Shown here one piece after another: positions 35,753 to 46,705 of a DNA stretch of 64,000 nucleotides; position 1 is the first letter of the stretch; each line of letters begins with the position of its first letter. This DNA is from Archangium primigenium (GTDB lineage: Bacteria; Myxococcota; Myxococcia; Myxococcales; Myxococcaceae), in assembly GCF_016904885.1 (NCBI RefSeq), contig NZ_JADWYI010000001.1:124001-188000 (forward strand), read 5' to 3'. The notes beneath the pieces were generated by a model. It did no database searches, was not told the origin of the DNA, and was given only the letters and a program-made list of their open reading frames with translations. Position numbers and translations under genes: made by a program.

Positions 35753-37080
35753 GCGGGCACGGGGCCTTCGTAGACCAGGGGCGCGCCCCCCCGCGGTCCG
35801 ATGGTGACGTTGCGGCGCTGGGGCCGCTCGTCGGCGGCGTGGGGCGGCGAGGAGAAGCGGTGCGCGGCGAGCAACGAGCCGAGCACCACCCGCATCTCGT
35901 ACTGCGCGAACGCCGCGCCGATGCAGCGCCGGGCCCCGCCTCCGAAGGGCAGGTACTCGAACGGCGAGTACTTGCGCTCGAGGAAGCGCTCGGGCCGGAA
36001 GCGCTCCGGCTCGGGGTAGAGTTCCGGGCTCGCGTGCGCCAGGCAGATGGAGGCCATGACGGCGGTGCCCACGGGCAGCTCCCGCCCGAGCAGCGTGAAG
36101 GGCGCGAGCGTGCGGCGCCCCACCACCGGCACCACCGGGTGGATGCGCAGCGCCTCGTCGCACACCGCGCCCAGGTAGGGCAGCCGGGCGAGCGCCTCCG
36201 GCTCGGGCGAGGGGCCCAGGGCCGCGAGCTCCTCGCGCAGGCGCGCCAGGGTCTCCGGCTGGCGGTGCACGTAGTGGAGGGCCCACGCCATGCCGATGGC
36301 CGTGGTCTCGTGGCCGGCGAGCAGCAGCGTGCGCAGCTCGTCGCTCAGCTCCTCGTCCGTCATGCCCTGGCCGTCCTCGTCCCGCGCGGACAGCAGCAGG
36401 CTGAGGATGTCCGTGTGCCCCGCCTCGTGCCCGCGCCGGTTCGTCATCTCCTCGTGGAGCAGGGCATTCACCCGCGCCAGGTGGTGCTGGAAGCGCGCCC
36501 AGGGCCCCACCCCGCCGAAGGAGCGGCGCAGCGGAATGGCCATCATCAAGAGCGGCGTGTACGTCTCCAGGGCGGGCACGATCTCCTCGCGGAAGCGCCG
36601 CACGCGCGCGGGCTCCTGCACCCCGAAGACGATCTGGATGATGGCCTCAAGGGAGATGTCCTGGGTGAGGTCCTGCGCGCGCAGGCCCTCGCCGGGACGC
36701 AAGCCCGCCGCCGCGCGCAGGGCGAGCTCGCGCAGGGTCTGCCCATACGCGCGCATGCGCTCGCCATGGAACGGGGGCATGAGCAGCTTGCGCTCCCGCT
36801 TGTGCCGCGCGCCGCCGAGCAGCAGCATCGACCGGGGCCCCACCACCGGCCCCAGCGGCAGGCCGCCCAGGGGCTCGAACACCGAGGGGTCCGCGCTGAA
36901 AATTTCCCGGAGCCCCTCGGGCTTGCCCGTCATCACCACCTGGCCCACCGGCAAGGGCGCGGTGAAGGGGTCGCCGTGCCGCGCCCGCGCCTCGAGTCCG
37001 AAACGGGTGGGATCCCTCAAGAACCGCCACGTCTGCACGGGCTTGAAGCGTGGACCCGGCGGCAAGGACTGGGGCTGCAT
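35749..37080 (-). CDS. cytochrome P450 (fatty-acid/CYP110-like type)
   Basis: 443 residues. PPGPRFKPVQTWRFLRDPTRF opening, I-helix LLLAGHETTAIGMAW, K-helix EALR, PERF motif FRPERFLERKYSPFEYLP, and heme loop FGGGARRCIGAAFAQYEMR with axial Cys. The PERF plus RRCIG pattern is typical of CYP110/CYP4-like enzymes acting on lipids; the substrate is inferred only loosely. No membrane helix. Operon with TetR below; ATG preceded by GGAGG (GAGGAGGCTCCC on the minus strand) within 10 bases. Confidence 0.93.
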   Translation of the reverse strand: MQPQSLPPGPRFKPVQTWRFLRDPTRFGLEARARHGDPFTAPLPVGQVVMTGKPEGLREIFSADPSVFEPLGGLPLGPVVGPRSMLLLGGARHKRERKLLMPPFHGERMRAYGQTLRELALRAAAGLRPGEGLRAQDLTQDISLEAIIQIVFGVQEPARVRRFREEIVPALETYTPLLMMAIPLRRSFGGVGPWARFQHHLARVNALLHEEMTNRRGHEAGHTDILSLLLSARDEDGQGMTDEELSDELRTLLLAGHETTAIGMAWALHYVHRQPETLARLREELAALGPSPEPEALARLPYLGAVCDEALRIHPVVPVVGRRTLAPFTLLGRELPVGTAVMASICLAHASPELYPEPERFRPERFLERKYSPFEYLPFGGGARRCIGAAFAQYEMRVVLGSLLAAHRFSSPPHAADERPQRRNVTIGPRGGAPLVYEGPVPA

Positions 37081-37105
37081 GGGAGCCTCCTCGGAAGAAG
37101 TGGGA

Positions 37106-37144
37106 CGGAAACTCGGGAAACCCTAAACGTTTCCCGAGTTTCCG
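37106..37144. promoter_or_regulatory. perfect 15-bp inverted repeat, candidate TetR operator
   Basis: Arms CGGAAACTCGGGAAA (37106-37120) and its exact complement (37130-37144) flank a 9-base centre. It lies 26 bases before the P450 start codon and 28 bases after the ileS stop, where the P450-TetR promoter must be. Perfect long dyads beside TetR-family operons are usually their operators. The alternative, an ileS terminator, is weaker because no T-run follows on the minus strand. Confidence 0.65.
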
Positions 37145-37171
37145 GCAAGCTCCCCCCGGGAGGCGGGCGGC

Positions 37172-40063
37172 TCAGGCGAGCGCGTCCTGGCACTTGCCGC
37201 AGACAGGCGCGCCCTCGGCCACCGCCTCCGCGTAGGTCCAGCAGCGGGGGCACTTGGCACCCCGGGCGGACAGCACCTCGGCGGAGACGTCGCCGCCCAG
37301 CGCCTGGGTCACGTCGAGCGCCCGGGCCTTGTCCCCCGCCGCGTCCGCCAGGTCCACCTGGCTCACGATGAGCAGGCCGGGCAGCTCCGCCGCGTGGGCC
37401 TGGAGGAAGTCGCGCGCCGCGCCGCGCGCGGAGAGCACCACGCGGGCCTCCAGCGAGGCGCCGATCATCTTCTCGCGCCGCGCGGCCTCCAAGAGGCCCT
37501 GCACCGCCGAGCGCACCGCGAAGAGCTTCGTGTAGCGCTCGGCCAGGGCCGGGTCGGGCTGCACGCCGGGCTCGGGGAAGTCGGTGAGGAAGATGCTCTC
37601 GGTCTTGTCCCCGGGCAGGTACTGCCAGGCCTCCTCGGCGGTGAAGCTCATGATGGGGGAGAGCACCCGCAGGAGCACCGAGGCCACCTCGTACAGCACC
37701 GTCTGGGCGGCGCGTCGGGCCGGCCCCGAGGCGCGCGACGTGTAGAGCCGGTCCTTGAGGATGTCGAAGTACACCGCCGACAGGTCGCCCGCGCAGAAGT
37801 CCACCACCGTGGCGTACACGAGGTGGAACTCGTAGGCCTCGTAGGCCCGCTTCACGCGCGTCACCACCTCCGCGAGCCGGCCACGCGCCCACTGGTCCAG
37901 CGCGGGCAAGGCCTCCGGGGCCACCGCGTCCTTCACCGGGTCGAAGTCGTACAGGTTGCTCAGCGCGTAGCGCAGGGTGTTGCGGATCTTCCGGTAGCCC
38001 TCGCTCAGGCCCTTGAGGATCTGATCCGACAGGCGCACGTCGTTGCGGTAGTCGCTGCTGGCCACCCACAGGCGCAGCACCTCGGCGCCGTACTGCTGGA
38101 TGATCTTGTCCGGGGCCACCACGTTGCCCTTGCTCTTGGACATCTTCTCGCCCTGGCCATCCACCACGAAGCCGTGGGTGAGGCAGGCCTTGTAGGGCGA
38201 CACGTCGCGCGTGCCCACGGACACGAGGATGGAGGAGTGGAACCAGCCGCGGTGCTGATCGCTGCCCTCGAGGAACAGGTCCGCGGGGATGCGCTGGCGC
38301 CGGTCCAGCACGGCGCTGAACATGCACGCCGAGTCGAACCACACGTCCAGGATGTCCGTCTCGCGGCGGAACTCCGCCCCGCCGCACTTGCCGCACACGT
38401 GGCCCGGGGGCAGGAAGTCCTTCACCGGGGTGCGGTACCACACGCCCGCGCCCTCCTTCTCCACGGCCGCGGCCACCTTCTCCATCAGCTCGGGGGAGAT
38501 GACGGCGTCCTCGCAGCCCGCGCAGTAGGCGATGGGGATGGGCACGCCCCAGGTGCGCTGACGGCTGATGCACCAGTCCGGACGCGTCTCGAGCATGCCC
38601 CGGATGCGGCTCTGGCCCCAGCCGGGCACCCACTGTACGCGGTCCACCTCGTCGAGCACGCGCTCGCGGAACGTGCGGCCCTGGGTGAGCGGCTGGTCGA
38701 GCGGGATGAACCACTGGTAGGTGGCGCTCAGGATGACGGGGTGGTGGCAGCGCCAGCAGTGCGGGTAGCTGTGGGCCACGGTGTCCGTGCGGGCGTTGAG
38801 CAGCACGCCGCGCTCGACGAGCCGGTCGATGACGAGCGGGTTGGCCTCGAAGACCTTCTTGCCCGCGAGCCCCTCGCCCACGCTGTCGTCGTAGCGGCCG
38901 TCGTGGCGCACGGGGTTGTAGATGTCGAGCCCGTACTTCAGGCCCACCTCGTAGTCCTCCTGGCCGTGGCCCGGCGCGGTGTGCACCAGGCCCGTACCGG
39001 CATCCAGGGTGACGTGCTCGCCCAGGAGGATCTTCCCCGTGCGCGGGTAGAAGACGTGCTGGTAGGTGCAGCCCTCCAGCTCGTCGCCGCGCGCGTAGGC
39101 GATGATGCGCTCGGGGTCCACCAGGGCCGCGGCGGCGACTTCTCCGCCCGGCACCTTCACCGTCTTCACCTGGAGCTCGTCCGCCTTCACCTCGGCGAGC
39201 ACCTTGGGCAGCAGGTCCTTGGCCACGCAGATGACGCGCTCGCCCAGGGCGTAGAAGACGTACTCGTAGTCGGCGTTGACCGCGATGGCGAGGTTGGCCG
39301 GCAGCGTCCAGGGCGTGGTGGTCCAGATGACGAAGGAGACGGTCTGGCCCTTCAGGGCGGGCACGCGCTCGGCGAGCTCGGGGCCAGCCGGGAAGGCCAC
39401 GTAGACGGACGGGCTCTCGTGCTCCTCGTACTCCACCTCGGCCTCGGCGAGCGCCGTCTGGTCGGTGAGGCAGAAGTACACGGGCTTCTTGCGCCGGTAG
39501 AGCATGCCGCGCCGGGCGAAGGTGGCCAGCTCGCGGATCTCCTGGGCCTCGTAGGGGAAGTCCAGGGTGCGGTAGGGGTTGTCCCAGTCACCGAGCACGC
39601 CCAGGCGCTTGAACTCGGCGCGCTGGATCTCCACGAACTCCAGGGCGTAGGCGCGGCACTGCTCCAGGAAGGTGTCCCGGTCCAGGGTGCGCTTGTCGAT
39701 CTTCTTGTCCTTGAGCCGCTTCTCCACGGCCTGCTCGATGGGCAGCCCGTGCGTGTCCCAGCCGGGGATGAAGTCCACCTGGTGGCCGGCGAGGCCGCGG
39801 TACTTCACGACGATGTCCTTAAGGACCTTGTTGAGCGCGTGGCCCGCGTGCAGGTGGCCGTTGGCGTACGGGGGGCCGTCCGCGATGACGAAGGGCGGGG
39901 CGCCCACGCGCCGCCGCAGCATCTTGGCCCAGATGTCCCGGTCCCCCCACCGCTCGAGCATGCGCGGCTCGAGCTGGGCGAGGTTGCCCTTCATGGGGAA
40001 GTCCGTCTTGGGAAGGTTGACCGAGTCCTTGTAGTCCTGGGGGGGCGCCGCCGGGTCACTCAT
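37172..40063 (-). CDS. ileS: isoleucyl-tRNA synthetase
   Basis: 963 residues, bacterial type 1 form. HIGH-type motif ANGHLHAGHALNKV near residue 66, editing domain (CP1) about 180-390 with WTTTPWTLPANLAIAV, tRNA-binding core with the KMSKS motif GEKMSKSKGNVVAPD near residue 640, and C-terminal zinc ribbon CPRCWTY...CGKC. Charges tRNA(Ile) with isoleucine in the cytoplasm and clears mis-acylated valine. Located 55 bases from the FHA-sigma54 activator, same direction. Confidence 0.97.
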   Translation of the reverse strand: MSDPAAPPQDYKDSVNLPKTDFPMKGNLAQLEPRMLERWGDRDIWAKMLRRRVGAPPFVIADGPPYANGHLHAGHALNKVLKDIVVKYRGLAGHQVDFIPGWDTHGLPIEQAVEKRLKDKKIDKRTLDRDTFLEQCRAYALEFVEIQRAEFKRLGVLGDWDNPYRTLDFPYEAQEIRELATFARRGMLYRRKKPVYFCLTDQTALAEAEVEYEEHESPSVYVAFPAGPELAERVPALKGQTVSFVIWTTTPWTLPANLAIAVNADYEYVFYALGERVICVAKDLLPKVLAEVKADELQVKTVKVPGGEVAAAALVDPERIIAYARGDELEGCTYQHVFYPRTGKILLGEHVTLDAGTGLVHTAPGHGQEDYEVGLKYGLDIYNPVRHDGRYDDSVGEGLAGKKVFEANPLVIDRLVERGVLLNARTDTVAHSYPHCWRCHHPVILSATYQWFIPLDQPLTQGRTFRERVLDEVDRVQWVPGWGQSRIRGMLETRPDWCISRQRTWGVPIPIAYCAGCEDAVISPELMEKVAAAVEKEGAGVWYRTPVKDFLPPGHVCGKCGGAEFRRETDILDVWFDSACMFSAVLDRRQRIPADLFLEGSDQHRGWFHSSILVSVGTRDVSPYKACLTHGFVVDGQGEKMSKSKGNVVAPDKIIQQYGAEVLRLWVASSDYRNDVRLSDQILKGLSEGYRKIRNTLRYALSNLYDFDPVKDAVAPEALPALDQWARGRLAEVVTRVKRAYEAYEFHLVYATVVDFCAGDLSAVYFDILKDRLYTSRASGPARRAAQTVLYEVASVLLRVLSPIMSFTAEEAWQYLPGDKTESIFLTDFPEPGVQPDPALAERYTKLFAVRSAVQGLLEAARREKMIGASLEARVVLSARGAARDFLQAHAAELPGLLIVSQVDLADAAGDKARALDVTQALGGDVSAEVLSARGAKCPRCWTYAEAVAEGAPVCGKCQDALA

Positions 40064-40118
40064 GCCTGGGCGCGTAGCATGGCCCCCACCGGGGCTTCAA
40101 TGGGCCCCGCCCGGCGGC

Positions 40119-41567
<1,449 letters not shown>

Positions 41568-41588
41568 GCGAGATGGATGATAGCAAAC

Positions 41589-41619
41589 ACCACGGACGCG
41601 GCCCGGAGCGGGCCGTGGT
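41589..41619. repeat. imperfect dyad in the divergent region between the FHA activator and the rimK-like gene
   Basis: ACCAC (41589-41593) pairs with GTGGT (41615-41619), and GGCCC (41600-41604) pairs with GGGCC (41610-41614), leaving a 5-base loop and a 6-base bulge. It lies between two divergent starts, so could be a regulatory site or leader structure; support is only the dyad. Confidence 0.3.
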
Positions 41620-41635
41620 AGGGTCCCGCCCCCCC

Positions 41636-42667
41636 ATGCCCGCCAAGAAGGTATCGACCAAGAAGGCGTCCGTCCGGGAACCCGGTCCGGCCCCGATACA
41701 CGCGGCGCAGCCCCGGGCCCCGGCCGAGCCGCCCCCGCGCCGCCCGAGGGCCAAGAAGACCGTGGTCATCCTCTCGCGCAAGCGCTCGCTGTACTCCACG
41801 CGCCGGCTGGTGGAGGCCATCAAGCAGCGCGGAGAGCGGCCCCTGGTGCTCGACACCCTGCGCTGCACCATGGTGCTCGCCCCGAGCCAGCCGCGCATGC
41901 TCTACCGGGGCGTGGACATCAAGGGCGTGGACGTGGTGATTCCGCGCATCGGCGCGTCCATCACCGGCTACGGGCTGGCGGTGGTGCACCACTTCGAGAT
42001 GATGGGGGTGCCGGTGCTCAACAGCGCCGCGGCCATCTCGCAGAGCCGCGACAAGCTCCGGGCGCTCCAGCTCCTGTGCCGCGCGGGCATGGACGTGCCC
42101 CGCTCGGTGATGGCGCATGATCGCGGCAATGTCCGCACGCTCGTGCGGGAGGTGGGCGGGCTGCCCATCATCATCAAGCTGTTGCGCGGCACCCAGGGCG
42201 TGGGGGTGATGATCGCCCACTCCCTCCAGGAGGTGCAGACCATCGTCAACACCTTCTGGGACCTGGGGCAGGAGGTGGTGCTCCAGGAGTTCGTGGCCGA
42301 GAGCAAGGGCCGGGACGTGCGCGCGCTGGTGGTGGGGGACCGGGTGGTGGGCGCCATGCGGCGGCGGGCCAAGAAGGGCGAGTTCCGCTCCAACCTGCAC
42401 CGCGGGGGCGAGGGCACGCCGGTGGACCTGCCGGACGCGTACACCGAGGTGGCGGTGAAGGCCGCGCGGCTGCTCGGCCTGGAGATCGCCGGCGTGGACA
42501 TGCTGGAGGGCCACCGGGGCCCGCGCCTCATGGAGCTCAACTCCAGCCCCGGCTTCGAGGGCCTGGAGAAGGCGACGAAGAAGGACATCGCGGGCGGGAT
42601 GATCGACCACGCGCTGCTGTTGTCCGAGCGCGGCGCGCCGCCCGCCACCGCCCGGCCCACGCTGTAG
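41636..42667 (+). CDS. rimK: RimK-like ATP-grasp ligase (30S S6 glutamate ligase type)
   Basis: 343 residues from ATG 41636. A Lys/Pro-rich tail of about 45 residues precedes the RimK core: VVILSRKRSLYSTRRLVEAIKQRG, DVVIPRIGASITGYGLAVVHHFEMMGVPVLNSA, SRDKLRALQLL, GLPIIIKLLRGTQGVGVM (ATP-grasp Lys), GRDVRALVVGDRVVGAMRR, and MELNSSPGFEGLE (Mg-binding Glu/Asn). Members add glutamate to the S6 C-terminus or make other peptide-bonded products. The N-terminal extension is unusual; target thus not certain. Confidence 0.88.
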   Translation: MPAKKVSTKKASVREPGPAPIHAAQPRAPAEPPPRRPRAKKTVVILSRKRSLYSTRRLVEAIKQRGERPLVLDTLRCTMVLAPSQPRMLYRGVDIKGVDVVIPRIGASITGYGLAVVHHFEMMGVPVLNSAAAISQSRDKLRALQLLCRAGMDVPRSVMAHDRGNVRTLVREVGGLPIIIKLLRGTQGVGVMIAHSLQEVQTIVNTFWDLGQEVVLQEFVAESKGRDVRALVVGDRVVGAMRRRAKKGEFRSNLHRGGEGTPVDLPDAYTEVAVKAARLLGLEIAGVDMLEGHRGPRLMELNSSPGFEGLEKATKKDIAGGMIDHALLLSERGAPPATARPTL

Positions 42668-42818
42668 ACAGGGCATGGCCCACGGCTTTGTAAAGGCGCA
42701 CGAAGGCAGGCGGGCGGCCAAGCCCCATGCCTGGCCCTCCTGGGAATGGGCACGGAGCGGCCCGACCGGGGGGATTGGCAAGTGGAGCGCGGCCTTCGTA
42801 GTCTGGGCGCCCTCGCCC

Positions 42819-43490
42819 ATGAAGCCCGCCCCCAAACCCCTGCAAATCACCGTCTACCAGGATGTGTTGTGCTCCTGGTGCTACCTGGCCGACCTGCGGC
42901 TGGAGACCCTCAAGCATGAGTTCGGCGACATCATCCGCTGGCGCGTGAGGCCCTACCCGCTGCGCGTGCACGACAAGCGGCCCACGGAGAAGGAGCTGCG
43001 CGGCCTGAGTCAGGAGGTGCAGCGGGCGCAGGAGGAGCCGGAGCCCGCGGCGCGGCTGCTCACGACGGAGCTGTGGCGCGGAGGCGACGCGCCGCGCTCG
43101 AGCATCCCCGCCCTGGCGGCCTTGGAGGCCGCGCGGCTGCAGAGCCCCTCGGCGCGCACGCAGCTCGCGCGGATGATGCAGCGCGCGGCGCTGGAGCAGG
43201 GCATCAACGTGACGCGCACGGACGTCATCTTCGAGCTGGCCAGCCGCGCGGGCCTGGACATGGGCCCCTTCTCGGTGGCGTACCACTCGGAGGACACGCG
43301 CAAGCTCATCCTCGAGGAGCACGAGCTGGCGTCGAGCCGGGGCGTGCGCGGCGTGCCCACGCTCGTCATCGCCGGCCGGTGGATGGTGTGCGGCCTGCGC
43401 GAGGTGAGCGAGTACCGCGAGCACATCCTCGCGTGCCTGGGCAAGCTGTACACCCCGCGCCCTGGCGCCGCGGACCGCGTGGTGCACTGA
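42819..43490 (+). CDS. DsbA-family (FrnE-like) oxidoreductase
   Basis: 223 residues from ATG 42819. ITVYQDVLCSWCYLADLRLETLKHEFG gives the thioredoxin strand and CSWC motif of FrnE-type DsbA members; a helical insert (about 60-150) and the cis-Pro loop RGVRGVPTLVIAGRWMVCGL follow. No signal peptide, so cytoplasmic; FrnE-type proteins act as thiol-disulphide oxidoreductases or isomerases. Stand-alone, same direction as rimK with 151 bases between. Confidence 0.88.
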   Translation: MKPAPKPLQITVYQDVLCSWCYLADLRLETLKHEFGDIIRWRVRPYPLRVHDKRPTEKELRGLSQEVQRAQEEPEPAARLLTTELWRGGDAPRSSIPALAALEAARLQSPSARTQLARMMQRAALEQGINVTRTDVIFELASRAGLDMGPFSVAYHSEDTRKLILEEHELASSRGVRGVPTLVIAGRWMVCGLREVSEYREHILACLGKLYTPRPGAADRVVH

Positions 43491-43595
43491 GTCCTCTGCG
43501 CCCGGGTTGAATTTCCCCGCCCGGAGCGCGTCCCAGTGCACGTTGACTCGATGAAATCGTGCCGGGCGGGTCCGCCGCCAGCCGTGGAGAACCTC

Positions 43596-44654
43596 ATGCG
43601 TCCCCTGCTCGTCCTCGCCCTGCCGACCGCCCTGCTCATGGGTTCGGGCTGTGTCGTCCACGCCCACCACCGCCCCGCCTCCTACGCGGTGAGCACCTAC
43701 GAGTACCGCTACATGGGCGAGCACCCCGACTCCTACGGGGGTTGGTGCACGCTGTCCTACGATCACGTGCACGACTACCTGCCCGTGGACGTCACCACGT
43801 ACAACTACTCCAACTCGGTGTACGTGTACCGGGGCCCGCGCCAGGTCTGGTACTACGACTACCACCCGGGGGCGAGCGGCGACACGTGCTACCTCAACGG
43901 TCGGCACCACCACGACTACTTCCCGCGCACCTACGCGGGCAGCACGTACAACTGGGACCGCGGCCGCTCGGTGTACGTCTACAACAACTACCGGCCCGCG
44001 CCCCGGCCGAGCAACTACACCCCGCCCCCGTCGCGGCCCCGGGATCGGGACTGGGACTCCCACGACTCCCGGCCCGCGCCCCCGCCCCGGGGTGGCGGCT
44101 ACACCCCGCCCCCCTCGCGGCCCAACGACCGGCCCAACGACGGCGGCGGCTACCGTCCGCCCCCCTCGCGTCCGAGCGACCGGCCCAACGACGGTGGCTG
44201 GGGCCAGGGCCCCGTGAACCGTCCGCCCCCCGGCGCGGGCGAGCCGCGTCCGTCCCCGGGCCATGACTCGGGCGGCTGGGGCTCGCCGCCTCCGGGCACG
44301 GGCACCGGCACGCGGCCTCCGGGCGGCGGCTGGGGCGGCAACACCAATCCCCCGCCCTCCTCGCCTCCGGGCGGTGGCGGTGGCCCCGTCACCCCGCCCC
44401 CGAGCACCCCGGGCAACCCCAACACGGACCCGCCCGGACGCCGTCCGGACCGCGGCTCGTCGTCCCCGGCGCCGGGCCAGGGCGGCGGCTGGGGCCAGAG
44501 TGGCGGGGGCCAGAGTGGTGGGGGTGTCTCCTCGCCTCCGTCCCGCGGCGGTGACCGGGGAGGCGACCGGGGCGGTGACCGCGGCGGCTCCTCCCGGGGC
44601 GGCGGCGAGCGGGCCCCCCGGAGCAGCGACCGCGGCCCGCGCTCCGGCCGCTAG
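43596..44654 (+). CDS. putative lipoprotein with long Pro/Gly-rich low-complexity tail
   Basis: 352 residues from ATG 43596 (GTGGAG about 9 bases upstream). Signal MRPLLVLALPTALLMGSGC (Cys19). A Tyr/His-rich domain (about 25-130: YEYRYMGEHPDSYGGWCTLSYDHVHDYLPVDVTTYNYSNSVYVYRG...) is followed by more than 200 residues of PPPSRP, NDRPNDGG, GGGWGQ and DRGGDRGG repeats, which cannot fold and probably span the envelope or coat the surface. Repeats explain the many false frames here. Function unknown. Confidence 0.75.
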   Translation: MRPLLVLALPTALLMGSGCVVHAHHRPASYAVSTYEYRYMGEHPDSYGGWCTLSYDHVHDYLPVDVTTYNYSNSVYVYRGPRQVWYYDYHPGASGDTCYLNGRHHHDYFPRTYAGSTYNWDRGRSVYVYNNYRPAPRPSNYTPPPSRPRDRDWDSHDSRPAPPPRGGGYTPPPSRPNDRPNDGGGYRPPPSRPSDRPNDGGWGQGPVNRPPPGAGEPRPSPGHDSGGWGSPPPGTGTGTRPPGGGWGGNTNPPPSSPPGGGGGPVTPPPSTPGNPNTDPPGRRPDRGSSSPAPGQGGGWGQSGGGQSGGGVSSPPSRGGDRGGDRGGDRGGSSRGGGERAPRSSDRGPRSGR

Positions 44655-44667
44655 TCCGCGCGGGACG

Positions 44668-44701
44668 TCCACCCCAGGACAGTGCGGACCCCTGGGGTGG
44701 A
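44668..44701. terminator. stem-loop after the Pro/Gly-rich gene
   Basis: 11-bp perfect arms TCCACCCCAGG (44668-44678) and CCTGGGGTGGA (44691-44701) with a 12-base loop, starting 13 bases after the stop at 44654. No T-run follows, so an intrinsic terminator is plausible but not classical. Confidence 0.5.
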
Positions 44702-44741
44702 TTGCCAACGCGCCAGGGCATGGAGAGCTTGGCTCTCAGCC

Positions 44742-45593
44742 ATGAAACGTCCGAATGTCTTCTTCTGTTGTGTGCTCCTGGGACTCGCCCCGGCCGCGTG
44801 CGGCCCCGGGTTGGAGCCGGAGTCCGACGGCTCGGGCACGGCGATCGATCCGGACAATCCGACCATCACCGTCTCCGGCCGCGCCGAGGTGTTCCCCGAG
44901 GCCACGCGCCTGCTCGCGACCCAGGGCCAGGCGGCCCCCGCGCTCGACGGCTTCGGCCTCACGCTGGAGGAGCCCCTGGGCGTGGGCGTCAATGACGCGC
45001 ACGCGGTGCTCGGCCAGGGCCGGGTGGAGGCCGGGGGCGGCTTCACCGTGCCGGACGTGGCCGTCAAGGGCATCCACCTGAGCCTGGCCGCGCGCGTGGA
45101 GCACGAGGGCTTCGTGCCCAGCTCCACCATCCTCTTCGACACCGTCTTCACGCGCACGCGGCCCACGCTGGACCTGGTGGACACGCGCGTGTGGGCCCTG
45201 CCCAATGCCTTCCATGACGCGCTCACGCGCGCGGTGGGCGAGCAGGCCATCCGCGCCCAGACGGGCGGCGCGGCGGGGACCTTGAAGGACGCGGGCTTCC
45301 TGCTCGGCCGCGTGGTGGACGCCAAGGGCGCCCCGCGCGCGGGCGTGCGGGTGGTGGGCGAGAACAACGACGTCACCGCCCACATCTACTACCCCAGCGC
45401 GGACTTCCAGGGCGCCAACCAGAAGCTCACGAGCGAGACGGGCCTCTTCGTCTACGTGCACTCGGGAGGAGCGCCGGACGTGTTCGGGCTCGCGGTGAAG
45501 GGCGAGAAGGCCTACCTGACGCGCAACGTGGGCGCCAGCCAGGGCTCGGCGCTCATCGTCACCTTCTACCCGGCGGACCCGGCGGCGCCCTAG
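44742..45593 (+). CDS. putative lipoprotein of unknown function
   Basis: 283 residues from ATG 44742. [20 protein letters not shown] is a lipoprotein-type signal (Cys20). A Gly/Glu linker is followed by two beta-sandwich-like parts: [21 protein letters not shown]...[22 protein letters not shown] and [35 protein letters not shown], the latter like a carboxypeptidase-regulatory-like (CarboxypepD_reg) strand pattern. No catalytic motif. Ends with a 4-base tail-to-tail overlap with the TolB-like gene. Confidence 0.75.
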   Translation: MKRPNVFFCCVLLGLAPAACGPGLEPESDGSGTAIDPDNPTITVSGRAEVFPEATRLLATQGQAAPALDGFGLTLEEPLGVGVNDAHAVLGQGRVEAGGGFTVPDVAVKGIHLSLAARVEHEGFVPSSTILFDTVFTRTRPTLDLVDTRVWALPNAFHDALTRAVGEQAIRAQTGGAAGTLKDAGFLLGRVVDAKGAPRAGVRVVGENNDVTAHIYYPSADFQGANQKLTSETGLFVYVHSGGAPDVFGLAVKGEKAYLTRNVGASQGSALIVTFYPADPAAP

Positions 45594-46693
45594 CCGCCCC
45601 GGGGCACGAACCAGCGCGGCAGCCAGTCCGCGCCCGGCGACGCGGTGAGCCGGGTCTGGCCGCTGCCATCCGCGCGCATCAGGAACAGCTCCACGTCCCC
45701 GAGCCGGTCCGAGACGAACACCAGGTGCTTGCCGTCCGGGCTCCACGCCGGCTGGTCATCCACGGCCTTGCCGTCCGTGAGCGCCACGGGCTCGCCGCCC
45801 GCCGCCACGTCCGCCACCCAGATGCGCGCCTTGGTGCCCGGCGAGGGCGCCACGAAGACGAGCTTGCGCCCGTCCGGGCTCCACGCGGGCTCGCGCTCCT
45901 CGCCGAGCTTGCCGCTCCCGGACACCGCGCGCAGCGTCGTGCCGTCCGGCTTGAGCACGAACAGCCGCACCCGGCCCTCGCGGTCGCTCAGGAAGGACAA
46001 CCACTGGCCATCCGGGCTCCACTGGGGCGCCATGTCCTCCTTGTGGAAGGTGGTCAGCCGGCGCACGTCCGAGCCATCCGCCTTCATCACGAAGACTTCC
46101 GGGTCGCCCTCGCGGCTGGACACGAACGCCACCTGGGTGCCGTCCGGGGACACGCTCGGCTCGAAGTTGCCCTCGCGCGCCGTGGCCAGCCGCGCCACCT
46201 CCGCGCCCGCGCGCGGCGCCTGCCGCACCACGTCGCTGAAGCCCTCCGCGTCCGACTCGGCCACGAACCAGCCGCCGTCCGGGGACCAGCTCGGGTTGCG
46301 CGCCCGGCCCCGCGGCGCCGTCACGTCCACCGGAGCGCCGCCGCCCAAGGGCACCAGCCGCAGCTGCTCCACGTGCTGCCCCTGGGTGTCCGACGCGGCC
46401 ACCACCAACAGCGCCGAGCCGTCCGGAGACGGCGCGGCGGGGTACTCGTCCTCCGGGCCCCGCGTGAGCTGGGTCTGCTCGCCCGTGGCGGGCCGCACCA
46501 GCCAGACATCCTTCTGGGGCGCCCGCTCCGACACGAACGCGATGACGCCGGGCAGCCCTCGGCGCTCCGACTCGGACAGGGGGCCCGTGGAGGCACCACA
46601 CCCGCCCGCCCTGCACCCGGCCAGGGCCAGGGCGCACACGGCCCATCGCCGCGCGCCTCCCCGTCCCCGACCCTTCCGCTGCTCACGCGTCAT
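45590..46693 (-). CDS. TolB-like WD40/PD40 beta-propeller lipoprotein
   Basis: 367 residues from ATG 46693 (GTG 46696 also possible). Signal [11 protein letters not shown] gives a lipobox-like LAGC. Six PD40/WD40-like blades each end in [76 protein letters not shown] and [15 protein letters not shown], with D-(I/V)-W/F-L strand pairs between. TolB and similar proteins are periplasmic interaction platforms, but there is no tol cluster here, so role is open. Confidence 0.85.
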   Translation of the reverse strand: MTREQRKGRGRGGARRWAVCALALAGCRAGGCGASTGPLSESERRGLPGVIAFVSERAPQKDVWLVRPATGEQTQLTRGPEDEYPAAPSPDGSALLVVAASDTQGQHVEQLRLVPLGGGAPVDVTAPRGRARNPSWSPDGGWFVAESDAEGFSDVVRQAPRAGAEVARLATAREGNFEPSVSPDGTQVAFVSSREGDPEVFVMKADGSDVRRLTTFHKEDMAPQWSPDGQWLSFLSDREGRVRLFVLKPDGTTLRAVSGSGKLGEEREPAWSPDGRKLVFVAPSPGTKARIWVADVAAGGEPVALTDGKAVDDQPAWSPDGKHLVFVSDRLGDVELFLMRADGSGQTRLTASPGADWLPRWFVPRGG

Positions 46694-46705
46694 CACGCCC
46701 CACCA

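Noticed and set aside
37106-37144. Palindrome as the ileS intrinsic terminator
   Set aside because: No T-run follows the stem on the minus strand and the P450-TetR promoter must be here, so an operator is the better reading.
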